Assembly (NCBI GenBank): GCA_034408745.1
Contig: JAWXCM010000128.1
Span: forward strand, 1 to 13,144
Length of the DNA: 13,144 nt
From: JAWXCM01 sp034408745
GTDB taxonomy: Bacteria; Acidobacteriota; Terriglobia; Bryobacterales; Bryobacteraceae
Reading direction: 5' to 3'
A program made the translations under genes and the position numbers. Every line of letters starts with the position of its first letter. Positions within the stretch are counted from its first letter, which is position 1. The notes under the pieces were generated by a model. The model was not told where the DNA came from. It did not search any database and was given only the letters and a program-made list of their open reading frames with translations. Below, in pieces: positions 1 to 6,282 of the stretch.

Positions 1-2
1 CC

Positions 3-227
3 AGCCCCCGGTTGCTGGTCGAAGCGCCGCCATCGGTCGTCCGGCAGAAGCTCGACAATCTCCCCCCCGGGGTACGCATCGAGCCCGGCCGCATCACCGT
101 CGAGTTTGACGAACCGCGCCAGGCCCTGGAAAAACTGCTGGCCCTCGCCATGGCCATCGGAGGGGATTTTGAGAACTTCGAGTGCAGCGCGTCGGTGCTA
201 CCGGCCCGCGTGAGTGAGCGATGTTGA
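3..227 (+). CDS. C-terminal fragment of an unidentified protein (5' end outside window)
   Basis: The frame is open from the first bases and ends at the TGA at 225-227, so only about 74 C-terminal residues are visible. The first possible start inside the window is a TTG at 12, but the frame is open before it, so this is most likely the end of a longer gene. The residues read as alternating short strands and helices, with a stretch like VRIEPGRITVEFDEPRQALE followed by an Ala/Leu-rich helix. This loosely recalls the small alpha/beta domain at the C-terminus of some ABC-2 type transporter ATPases, but the expected closing motif is absent and I do not assign a family. The perfect -35 hexamer of the next promoter (224-229) overlaps the stop codon, so the following genes are probably transcribed independently. 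Real coding sequence is likely; its function is unknown. Confidence 0.5.
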   Translation, partial: SPRLLVEAPPSVVRQKLDNLPPGVRIEPGRITVEFDEPRQALEKLLALAMAIGGDFENFECSASVLPARVSERC

Positions 228-253
228 CACGGCTAGCTGTATGACTGTATATG
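224..253 (+). promoter_or_regulatory. sigma70-type promoter of the parA operon, with operator repeats in its spacer
   Basis: A perfect TTGACA at 224-229 is followed after 18 bp by TATATG at 248-253 (4 of 6 matches to the -10 consensus). Transcription would begin near 260. That rules out the ATG at 251 as start, because it lies inside the -10 element, and favours the ATG at 269. The spacer and -10 carry two CTGTAT units 8 bp apart (237-242 and 245-250), with an inverted ATACAG at 259-264. A protein bound to these repeats would block RNA polymerase, as expected for an autorepressed partition operon. The promoter is inferred from sequence only. Confidence 0.6.
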
Positions 254-264
254 AATAGATACAG
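235..264 (+). repeat. Octamer-spaced CTGTAT repeats, candidate ParA-operon operator / centromere
   Basis: CTGTAT occurs at 237-242 and again at 245-250, exactly 8 bp apart, and its inverse ATACAG lies at 259-264. The same core recurs with the same 8 bp period inside the second gene of the operon (1048-1089 and 1180-1195). Short, tightly phased repeats are the usual binding sites of ribbon-helix-helix partition proteins, which bind cooperatively side by side. The overlap with the promoter suggests autoregulation. Confidence 0.6.
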
Positions 265-268
265 GAAA

Positions 269-961
269 ATGGCTGCAATCGCTCTCGCTAATCAAAAAGG
301 CGGCTGTGGCAAGACGACCACGTCGTTGAACCTCGCAGGTGCGCTCGCCCTCCATGGTTATGACGTTCTCCTGGTGGACTCCGATCCGCAGGGCAGCGCG
401 TTGCGTTGGCGCACCATCAATCCTGACGGGAATGCTTTCGGAGTGGTCGCCCTTCCATCGCCTGTGCTGCACCGCGAGATTCCACTGCTGGCCCGGAAGT
501 TCGATATCGTGCTGGTGGACTGCCCGCCTGGCGGGCCTACAGGCACCGACAACATCACCCGTTCCGCCCTCATGGCTGTCGATCTGGTGATCATCCCGGT
601 GCAGCCGAGTCCACTCGATCTGTGGTCCGGGGAGGATATGGCGGTGTTGATTGCCAAGGCACAAGCTATCCACCCCGAGTTGCAAAGCCGGATCCTTATC
701 TCCCGCAAACTGGGCAATACGACGCTCGGCCGTGATGCACGGGAGGCCGCCCAGGGTTTTGGTATTCCGGTGTTGAAATCGGAGATCCACCAGCGGATCG
801 CGCTGGCTGAAGCAATCATTTCCGGTCAGACCATTTTCGAGTATGCGCCCGCTTCGGCGGCCGCCGAGGAGTTCAAACGTCTAAGCGGGGAATTGGTGGC
901 GATTCTCGCCGAGCGGACGGCACCGCCGGCAATGGCCACTGCCTCGGAGGGTTTGCGATGA
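269..961 (+). CDS. parA: ParA-family partition ATPase (small, type Ib-like)
   Basis: This 230-residue P-loop ATPase should drive segregation of a DNA molecule by ATP-dependent binding to the nucleoid. Near the N-terminus it shows the deviant Walker A motif QKGGCGKTTT (signature Lys10, catalytic-loop Lys15), then the A' motif LLVDSDPQG (Asp37, Asp39) and the Walker B motif VLVDCPPG (Asp84). There is no N-terminal helix-turn-helix extension, so it belongs with the small ParA proteins of type Ib systems and not with the long P1/F type. I chose the ATG at 269. The upstream ATG at 251 sits in the promoter -10 box, and AGGA at 263-266 lies just before 269, although the 2 bp gap is short. Its stop overlaps the next start (ATGA at 958-961), implying translational coupling with the RHH partner. 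Family confidence is high. Whether it partitions a plasmid, an integrated element or the chromosome is not visible. Confidence 0.9.
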   Translation: MAAIALANQKGGCGKTTTSLNLAGALALHGYDVLLVDSDPQGSALRWRTINPDGNAFGVVALPSPVLHREIPLLARKFDIVLVDCPPGGPTGTDNITRSALMAVDLVIIPVQPSPLDLWSGEDMAVLIAKAQAIHPELQSRILISRKLGNTTLGRDAREAAQGFGIPVLKSEIHQRIALAEAIISGQTIFEYAPASAAAEEFKRLSGELVAILAERTAPPAMATASEGLR

Positions 962-1380
962 GCAAGAAAGTGAGTTTAAAAGACGCGTTCGTGCGGAACG
1001 CCGGAGCAGTGGAGCCAGGAGGGGTGCACTCACACGGGTCCACCAGAGCACAGCTTTCCAGCGACACAGCTATACAGCTAGACAGCAATCCGGCGCCTCA
1101 TAGCATCGCCGCGACGGTTGAAGCCGTCGCCCCCGGTCCTTCGTCCCAAGCCACTTACCAGGAACCAGTTACACAGCCCGCTGTATCGCTGTATAACCAG
1201 CGGGCAACCTCGGCTGCCACCAGCAGCACTCCTCTCAAAAAGAAAGCCACCTTCAATCTCAATGCCGCGCTGCACCAACGGCTGAAGATTGCGGCAGCGA
1301 TACACAGCCGCGAAATGGTCGACATCGTCGAGGACGCGCTTCAGACGTACCTGCCGCGTCTCGATCAAAAGGCTCGTTGA
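958..1380 (+). CDS. Small ribbon-helix-helix DNA-binding protein, ParA partner (ParB/ParG-like)
   Basis: This 140-residue protein has two parts. Residues about 15-92 are rich in Ala, Ser, Thr, Pro and Gln and look disordered. Residues about 94-133 start with a basic stretch KKKATFNLNAALHQRLK, a plausible beta strand plus first helix, followed by a turn and a second helix ending near TYLPRL, as in MetJ/Arc/CopG-type dimers. A flexible N-terminus plus C-terminal RHH is the layout of ParG-like centromere-binding proteins of type Ib partition systems. They bind phased short repeats, stimulate the ATPase through the flexible tail and repress their own operon. The ATG overlaps the parA stop by 4 bp. 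The DNA encoding the disordered part itself carries octamer-phased repeats that could be its binding site. The RHH assignment is by pattern, not by search. Confidence 0.75.
   Translation: MSKKVSLKDAFVRNAGAVEPGGVHSHGSTRAQLSSDTAIQLDSNPAPHSIAATVEAVAPGPSSQATYQEPVTQPAVSLYNQRATSAATSSTPLKKKATFNLNAALHQRLKIAAAIHSREMVDIVEDALQTYLPRLDQKAR
1048..1089 (+). repeat. Five octamer-phased CAGC repeats inside the parB-like gene (candidate parS)
   Basis: AGC occurs at 1052, 1060, 1068, 1076 and 1084, always 8 bp apart. The units read CACAGCTT, TCCAGCGA, CACAGCTA, TACAGCTA and GACAGCAA. The best unit, TACAGCTA, is the reverse complement of TAGCTGTA, which is present in the parA promoter. An 8 bp period is out of register with codons, so the pattern is not a by-product of a protein repeat; the encoded residues (AQLSSDTAIQLDSN) show none. 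It is best explained as a protein-binding array within coding DNA. Confidence 0.65.
1180..1195 (+). repeat. Two tandem GCTGTAT octamers inside the parB-like gene
   Basis: GCTGTATC at 1180-1187 is followed directly by GCTGTATA at 1188-1195. These match the core of the promoter repeats in the same orientation, and an inverted ACACAGC lies just upstream at 1171-1177. This is probably a third patch of the same binding array, about 90 bp downstream of the five-unit cluster. Confidence 0.5.
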
Positions 1381-1424
1381 GTGGGGGATGAAGTTCGTGC
1401 CCCGCATCGCGCAATCTGGGCAGG

Positions 1425-1472
1425 AGTGGAAAACCCTGTGGAAATACTGTGGACATCGCACCGTCATCCACA
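1425..1472 (+). promoter_or_regulatory. Cluster of DnaA-box-like 9-mers after the partition operon
   Basis: Three direct units occur at 11-12 bp spacing: AGTGGAAAA (1425-1433), TGTGGAAAT (1437-1445) and TGTGGACAT (1448-1456). An inverted unit, TCATCCACA, lies at 1464-1472. The last differs from the classic TTATCCACA by one base. The others read on the minus strand as TTTTCCACT, ATTTCCACA and ATGTCCACA. All share the (T)CCAC core of DnaA boxes. They lie in the 166 bp non-coding gap after the parB-like gene, a place where replication origins of plasmids and chromosomes are often found. No clearly AT-rich unwinding element and no rep gene is seen nearby, so origin activity is only a possibility. 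Confidence 0.4.
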
Positions 1473-1546
1473 TTCGGTGAAGCCGCCTAAGAGCAACTGA
1501 CCAGGTGTTGCCCGGTTCTTGGACGATTACTCCTTCCCACTGCGTT

Positions 1547-2188
1547 ATGATCAGCATTTTGCAAGACATCGGCCTCTATCGCCAAACGGTTAACCGTTTC
1601 GCCGAACCCATTCCCGCCGTCTTTCTGGATCGCGACGGGGTGATCGTTGAAGAGACGAACTACCTCCACCGGACCGCCGACGTCCGGATGATTTCCGGTG
1701 CAGGCCGCGCCATCGCGCGACTAAACCAGGCCGCCATCCCTGTTGTGCTGGTTACCAATCAAGCTGGCGTCGGCCGTGGCTACTACACCTGGACCGAGTT
1801 CGAAGCTGTTCAGCAGTACATCGAGGCGGCCATCCTCCGGGACGGCGCACACCTGGATGGTGTTTGGGCGTGTGGCTACCACCCCGCCGGCTCAGGCCCT
1901 CTTGCCAAAGATCACCTCTGGCGGAAACCGCAACCGGGAATGCTGACAGACGCGGCGGAATGCCTTTGTATCGACCTCGCCCGATCGTGGTTGGTCGGAG
2001 ATAAGATCAGCGACCTCGAAGCCGGGATCGCCGGAGGTCTGGCGGGGATGATCCTTGTGCGAACCGGCTACGGGACCACCCACGAGCCACATGTCGCTGT
2101 TCTGCAAGCGCACCCCAGCCAGCGCCTTGTTGTAGCGGATGATCTCTCTCACGCAATTGATCAGATCCTGTCACACAGTCGGTTATAA
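1547..2188 (+). CDS. HAD-superfamily phosphatase, GmhB-like (heptose bisphosphate / histidinol-phosphate phosphatase family)
   Basis: The family removes a phosphate from sugar phosphates such as D-glycero-D-manno-heptose 1,7-bisphosphate, a cytosolic step towards nucleotide-activated heptoses. With the ATG at 1547 the protein has 213 residues. It shows HAD motif I FLDRDGVIVEE (nucleophile Asp28, acid/base Asp30), motif II VVLVTNQAGVGRG (Thr70), the RKPQPGM loop (Lys127) and motif IV LVGDKISDLEAG (Asp152, Asp156). The family's zinc loop is altered. E. coli GmhB has Cys-x-His then Cys-x-Cys before RKP; here the loop reads CGYHP and then HLWRKP, so the second Cys pair is lost. A longer GTG start at 1505 is possible, and neither start has a good ribosome binding site. 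The sugar genes downstream fit a role in making an activated sugar. The exact substrate is uncertain. Confidence 0.8.
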   Translation: MISILQDIGLYRQTVNRFAEPIPAVFLDRDGVIVEETNYLHRTADVRMISGAGRAIARLNQAAIPVVLVTNQAGVGRGYYTWTEFEAVQQYIEAAILRDGAHLDGVWACGYHPAGSGPLAKDHLWRKPQPGMLTDAAECLCIDLARSWLVGDKISDLEAGIAGGLAGMILVRTGYGTTHEPHVAVLQAHPSQRLVVADDLSHAIDQILSHSRL

Positions 2189-2189
2189 T
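2184..2189 (+). promoter_or_regulatory. Perfect -10 box (TATAAT) upstream of the sugar/glycosyltransferase operon
   Basis: TATAAT at 2184-2189 overlaps the stop codon of the GmhB-like gene. It lies 31 bp before the GTG start at 2221 in a locally AT-rich stretch. The best -35 candidate, TTGATC at 2157-2162, would need a 21 bp spacer, which is long, so the -35 side is weak. If active, it would transcribe the four genes from 2221 to 7235 separately from the phosphatase. Confidence 0.4.
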
Positions 2190-2220
2190 TAGAAGTTTTG
2201 CAGGACCTACACTAAACAAC

Positions 2221-3156
2221 GTGACAAGCATAACCGTAATCGGCGGAGCTGGCTATATCGGCTCGGTACTCGTTCCCGCACTGCTCGGCCAAGGCTACGC
2301 AGTGACGGTCCTGGACAACTTTCTGTTCAACCAGAACAGCCTGCTCGACTGCTGCCTCCATCCGAATTTCCACCTGGAGCGAGGCGACGCCCGTGATGAG
2401 TCGATGGTGAAGCGTGCCATCGCCAAAGCCGACTACATCATTCCGCTGGCGGCGATCGTTGGGGCGCCAGCATGCAAAGCCGATCCCACCGCCGCCAGCA
2501 CACTCAATCGCGATGCCATCCGGATGCTGCTTTCCCTGCGGTCCAAAGACCAGCGGATCGTTTCACCGTGTACCAACAGCGGCTACGGTATCGGCCAGAA
2601 GAGCATCGCATGTACCGAAGAAACTCCGCTAAACCCGCTTTCCCTGTACGGTGTCACAAAGGTGGAAGCGGAACGCGCCATTCTCGATAGCGGTAACGGC
2701 ATCTCGCTACGCCTGGCGACCGTATTTGGCGCTTCTCCACGGATGCGTATCGACCTTCTTGTAAACGACTTCGTCCACCGCGCCTTTTCCGACCGCTTTC
2801 TGGTCATCTTTGAAGGACACTTCAAACGCAACTACATACACATCCGTGACGTGGCCCGGGCGTTTCTTCATGCCATCGCCAACTTCGACACGATGAAGAA
2901 CGAGCCGTACAACGTCGGCCTAAGCGACGCCAACATCTCGAAGTTGGAACTCTGCGCCCGGATCAAAGAACAGATTCCAAGTTTTTACTATGTGGAAGCT
3001 GAAATCGGCCAGGATCCGGATAAGCGCGACTACGTCGTCTCGAACGCCAAGATCGAAGCGACCGGATACCAGCCGCAGGTATCGCTCGATGCAGGCATAG
3101 CGGAGTTGATCAAGGTCTACACAATCCTGCGCGTGAAAGGGTACGCCAACGCCTGA
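2221..3156 (+). CDS. NAD-dependent sugar-nucleotide epimerase/dehydratase (extended SDR)
   Basis: This 311-residue extended short-chain dehydrogenase/reductase acts on a nucleotide-linked sugar in the cytosol. The N-terminus carries the dinucleotide-binding motif GGAGYIG (residues 8-14), followed by Asp32 at the end of the second strand, the usual NAD-ribose contact. The catalytic pair is YGVTK (Tyr143, Lys147), preceded by the TNSGYG segment (118-123) at the active-site Ser/Thr position. C-terminal substrate-side motifs include FKRNYIHIRDVARAF and PYNVGLSDANIS, typical of UDP-glucose 4-epimerase-like enzymes. The start is a GTG at 2221 that puts the Rossmann strand at residue 4; its ribosome binding site is weak (AGGA is 15 bp away). 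It is 19 bp from the next gene, so probably cotranscribed. Whether it is an epimerase, dehydratase or decarboxylase cannot be read from the sequence. Confidence 0.85.
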   Translation: MTSITVIGGAGYIGSVLVPALLGQGYAVTVLDNFLFNQNSLLDCCLHPNFHLERGDARDESMVKRAIAKADYIIPLAAIVGAPACKADPTAASTLNRDAIRMLLSLRSKDQRIVSPCTNSGYGIGQKSIACTEETPLNPLSLYGVTKVEAERAILDSGNGISLRLATVFGASPRMRIDLLVNDFVHRAFSDRFLVIFEGHFKRNYIHIRDVARAFLHAIANFDTMKNEPYNVGLSDANISKLELCARIKEQIPSFYYVEAEIGQDPDKRDYVVSNAKIEATGYQPQVSLDAGIAELIKVYTILRVKGYANA

Positions 3157-3175
3157 GGGCGGGAAGCCCCTTCCA

Positions 3176-5203
3176 GTGCCGAAGAAATTCATACTCATTG
3201 ACCAGTCGATTGTGAACATCGCCGGGCACTACTACGAGTACGCCATGCATGTGCTCGAGGCTGCGCAACGTGCCGGCTACGAGCCCTACCTGGCGACCCA
3301 CAAGCGCTTCGCTGCGCACAGCCGGCATTCCCCCTGGCGCACTCACACGGCCTACCGCTACGGATTCTGGGCCGCGAAGGACACCGGGGGCGGGGGACTG
3401 CTCGGCAGGATATTTGGGATTCTGGGCTGGATGCGCTTCCAGTGGCGGCTGTTCTATCAATACTCGTTGTTCGGGCTGCTGTGGGCGGTGCGGGACCGAT
3501 TCGGCGAGTTTCTACTGAAACAGCGCCTGGACCGGACGCAGTTGGCGTCACTGGCGACACTGGTGCCGGCTGCGGTGTTTCTCAAGCTGCTGCGCTTTAC
3601 TGGGCTGCTTCTGCTATTTCCCTTCGTACTGGTGGTGTTTCTCTGGCGGTCGCTGGTACGCATCCTCGCTGCAGGCGGATTCCCGCGGGCCTACGTACGC
3701 AGTCTTCTCGCCGATGCCGCCGATCTATGGCGTTTTCTGCTCGCCGTCTTCCACCAGCGCAATGTCTACCGCCGCTGGTATCGCGATTACCGGGCTTTGC
3801 AGAGTTTTCGCAAGGACAGCGGAAAACTACTGCGTGATCTCGAGGTGGGGCCGGGTGACATCATTTTCATCCCAACCCTGTCCGCGATCGAGTTCATCGG
3901 GTTGTCCGAACTTTTGAAGCGGACCGCGCCCGGGCCGAGCTGGCATCTGTTGTTCCGCCGGGACATTTATCCGGGAAGGGAATCGGGCTACGCGCAGCAG
4001 GAATGGCAGGTGAGCGGCTTGCGGGCCAGTTTCGCAACCGCACAGCCGAAGCTGAAAGGCCATGACGTCCGCTACTACACCGATACCGACGAACTGACGG
4101 CGCAGTATAACCGGCTAGGACAATACCCGTTTCGTACGGCGCCGATTCCACACACGCATCCTCCGGCGCCGGCGGCGAGGTCCGCTGATGGGCCGTTGCG
4201 CGTCATCTATGTCGGCGATGCACGGCGCGAGAAGGGATACCAGTACATCCCCCGGCTGGTCGAAGACCTGTGGTCCGGGTATATCGTTACCGGACGGGTG
4301 AGCTTTTGTCTCCAGTCGAACTTCAATATTCCGCTGGGCGAGCCCGAGGTAGTAATTGCCCGGCAGCAACTCGATCTTCTGGCCAAGCGCGCTCCAGAAG
4401 CAATCGAACTACTCAAACAGCCGCTCACCAGCGAGCAGTACAAAGACCTCCTTCTGTCCGGTGATATCAACCTGGTGCTGTACGACCGCGACAATTACTA
4501 TGCGCGATCGAGCGGCATTCTGGTGGAGTCGCTGTCGGCCGGCATACCGGTGATCGCTCCGGCGAACACGTGGCTGTCGCGGCAATTCGCCGGGGCGCAG
4601 GCGGTCTGGCGGTTGGAAGCAGCCGGGCGTATGACGGAATTACGGAGGATCACGCTGGCGCACCTCCGATGGCAGACACTGGATCGGCGGCGGAATCCGG
4701 TCGCGGGAGGTGTTCTGACCATGAGGGAGGGAAGCAAGGCGTTCGCGTCGGTGCGTGTGCCGACGAGCGCTTCGTATCTCCTTATTAAAATGACGCTCAG
4801 CGCCGGTCGTGAGGTGGTCGTTGAAGTAGCCAATCTGGACGTCAAGGGCAACCCGATCGGGTACCGGCCGCCGAAGCTGCTCGAGACTCTTGACGAGGGG
4901 CGGATTGTCGATCTGCAGCGGCTGAACCCGGACACAGCGCAGCTACGACTGGCGATAACCGCCGGCGAAGCCGAGGCGGTTTCGGTGTCCGCGCTGGAGC
5001 TGGTGTTCTTAAACTCCCCCTATGACGTCCCGCTCAGTGCGGTCAGCCTCAGCTATCATGATCTGCCGGAGATTCCGAGCCTATTGCGGGAGGCGGTGGA
5101 TCACCATGAACACTATCGCGCAACGGCCCGTGACTTCGCGGTCGACTGGCGCCGCTTCCATAACGCAGACCGGCTGGTGGCGGAATTGGGAGGCAATCGG
5201 TGA
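3176..5203 (+). CDS. Large GT-B glycosyltransferase (GT4-like) with a hydrophobic insertion and a beta-rich insertion
   Basis: This 675-residue protein probably transfers a sugar from a nucleotide donor at the inner face of the membrane. The N-terminal Rossmann-like domain starts KKFILIDQSI, with GHYYEYA where GT4 enzymes have their glycine loop. Residues about 70-205 look like an insertion with a strong hydrophobic stretch at 124-160, long enough for one or two membrane passes. The donor-binding domain begins at PLRVIYVGDARREKGYQYI (about 340-358) and includes YYARSSGILVESLSAGIPVI (441-460), the acidic GT4 motif region. Residues about 500-628 are strand-rich and unlike a glycosyltransferase. 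The final segment to 675 resembles the closing helices of a GT-B fold (YRATARDFAVDWRRFHNADR). The start is the GTG at 3176, with GGGAAG at 3161-3166. It shares GTGA (5200-5203) with the next gene. Substrate unknown. Confidence 0.8.
   Translation: MPKKFILIDQSIVNIAGHYYEYAMHVLEAAQRAGYEPYLATHKRFAAHSRHSPWRTHTAYRYGFWAAKDTGGGGLLGRIFGILGWMRFQWRLFYQYSLFGLLWAVRDRFGEFLLKQRLDRTQLASLATLVPAAVFLKLLRFTGLLLLFPFVLVVFLWRSLVRILAAGGFPRAYVRSLLADAADLWRFLLAVFHQRNVYRRWYRDYRALQSFRKDSGKLLRDLEVGPGDIIFIPTLSAIEFIGLSELLKRTAPGPSWHLLFRRDIYPGRESGYAQQEWQVSGLRASFATAQPKLKGHDVRYYTDTDELTAQYNRLGQYPFRTAPIPHTHPPAPAARSADGPLRVIYVGDARREKGYQYIPRLVEDLWSGYIVTGRVSFCLQSNFNIPLGEPEVVIARQQLDLLAKRAPEAIELLKQPLTSEQYKDLLLSGDINLVLYDRDNYYARSSGILVESLSAGIPVIAPANTWLSRQFAGAQAVWRLEAAGRMTELRRITLAHLRWQTLDRRRNPVAGGVLTMREGSKAFASVRVPTSASYLLIKMTLSAGREVVVEVANLDVKGNPIGYRPPKLLETLDEGRIVDLQRLNPDTAQLRLAITAGEAEAVSVSALELVFLNSPYDVPLSAVSLSYHDLPEIPSLLREAVDHHEHYRATARDFAVDWRRFHNADRLVAELGGNR
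5188..5193 (+). promoter_or_regulatory. Strong ribosome binding site deciding the GTG start at 5200
   Basis: GGGAGG at 5188-5193, inside the end of the upstream gene, lies 6 bp before the GTG at 5200. The spacing is optimal and supports the GTG start and translational coupling through the GTGA overlap. Confidence 0.75.
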
Positions 5204-6282
5204 GAGTCGCGGCGGTTTCCGATGTCACCATCGGCTATGGGACGCCGCAGTTGCCGCTGCTGCTGGATTCGCTCCGCGAATATCTCAACGCCGAGGTTCA
5301 ACTGATCGAGCCGGTGCAGCCGGAACTCGCTCCTCGGCACGCTCAATATCCGCAGTTCGAGATCTTGCCTGCCGCCACGGCGGAACATCCGCACTCCCCG
5401 GTCGGCCGGCAGGAGTACATCTGGCGCGCCACGCGGCTCATCGACCGTTTGAAGCCCGACCTTCTCGTCATCTGTTGCACCTACTCGCTTCCGGTACTGT
5501 TCCGGGCGGCGCGCCGGCCAAAGAAAGTCCTCTACTACGCCATCGAATCCATTCCGTTCTATGGGGAGTTCGATGTCGAGATGAATCGGCGGCTGGAAGG
5601 CAAGGCTGATCTTGTTCTGTTCCCCGAAGAGAATCGCGCGGTGCTGGAAGTTGGCCGGTGCGGATTCGCGGGCATCCCCAAACTGGTGTTATACAACGTC
5701 AGCAACCGACGGCGTGACGGAGTTCGTGCGCTGCCGGCGGAGGGCCGCAACGGAAGGATCCTCTATTCCGGAACGATCAGCCGGACGCAGACATTTCTTG
5801 ACTATTACTTCTCGGACCGTGTCCGCGCCCTCCCGATCGATATGTTCGGACCGGTGAAAGGGGCGCCGGGGGATCAGGATCAGTTGGCAGCACAGTCGGG
5901 AGCGCAACTGCGCTACCAGGGCCGAGTGTCATCGGAGCAGTTGGCACGGCTGCGGCCCGCCTACGCCTACAGCATCGTAGCCTGGAATCCGGACAACGAA
6001 AACCAGCTGTACGCGGCGCCAAACAAGTTTTTCGAGGCGATTGCCGATGGTGTTCCTCCGATTGCGGCACCACACCCGCAGTGCCGGCTCATGATCGAGC
6101 GCTACGGCTGCGGCATTCTGCTTGCAGACTGGAGTTTCGACAGTTTCGTTTCGGGGCTGCGTCGTGCCATGGAGATCTATCAAACCCCGCTCTGGCTGAG
6201 AATGGTCGATAACTGCCGCAGAGCGGTGGAGGCCGAACTGACATGGGATTCACAGTTTGACAAGGTGAAAGCGTATCTATGA
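5200..6282 (+). CDS. GT-B glycosyltransferase (GT4-like)
   Basis: This 360-residue soluble glycosyltransferase probably adds a further sugar to the same glycan as its neighbour. The N-terminal half has Rossmann-like strands (MRVAAVSDVTIGYGTPQ, then PDLLVICCTYSLPVLF at about 86-101, then KKVLYYAIESIPFYG at about 108-122). The C-terminal half has the donor-binding features GRILYSGTISRTQ (185-197) and APNKFFEAIADGVPPIA (273-289). The latter matches the loop and helix that hold the nucleotide sugar in GT4-type enzymes and contains Glu279. No signal peptide or membrane segment is seen. It starts with GTG behind an excellent ribosome binding site, and its own stop overlaps the next start (ATGA at 6279-6282), so it sits within a tightly coupled operon. 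The family is clear; donor and acceptor are unknown. Confidence 0.85.
   Translation: MRVAAVSDVTIGYGTPQLPLLLDSLREYLNAEVQLIEPVQPELAPRHAQYPQFEILPAATAEHPHSPVGRQEYIWRATRLIDRLKPDLLVICCTYSLPVLFRAARRPKKVLYYAIESIPFYGEFDVEMNRRLEGKADLVLFPEENRAVLEVGRCGFAGIPKLVLYNVSNRRRDGVRALPAEGRNGRILYSGTISRTQTFLDYYFSDRVRALPIDMFGPVKGAPGDQDQLAAQSGAQLRYQGRVSSEQLARLRPAYAYSIVAWNPDNENQLYAAPNKFFEAIADGVPPIAAPHPQCRLMIERYGCGILLADWSFDSFVSGLRRAMEIYQTPLWLRMVDNCRRAVEAELTWDSQFDKVKAYL

Noticed and set aside
251..268. ATG at 251 as parA start
   Set aside because: It falls in the predicted -10 element, has no ribosome binding site, and would add six residues before the usual start of the ParA fold.
233..819. Minus-strand open frames opposite parA (233-790 and 358-819)
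   Set aside because: They are antisense shadows of a clear ParA gene, with no recognisable motifs and no start signals.
1519..1551. TTGGAC ... TATGAT as a promoter for the GmhB-like gene
   Set aside because: The spacer is 21 bp, and the -10 would overlap the preferred ATG at 1547.
3157..3174. Hairpins GGGC/GCCC and GGAAG/CTTCC between the epimerase and the large glycosyltransferase gene as terminator or RBS switch
   Set aside because: The stems are only 4-5 bp, mutually exclusive and have no T-run; they may be chance in GC-rich DNA.
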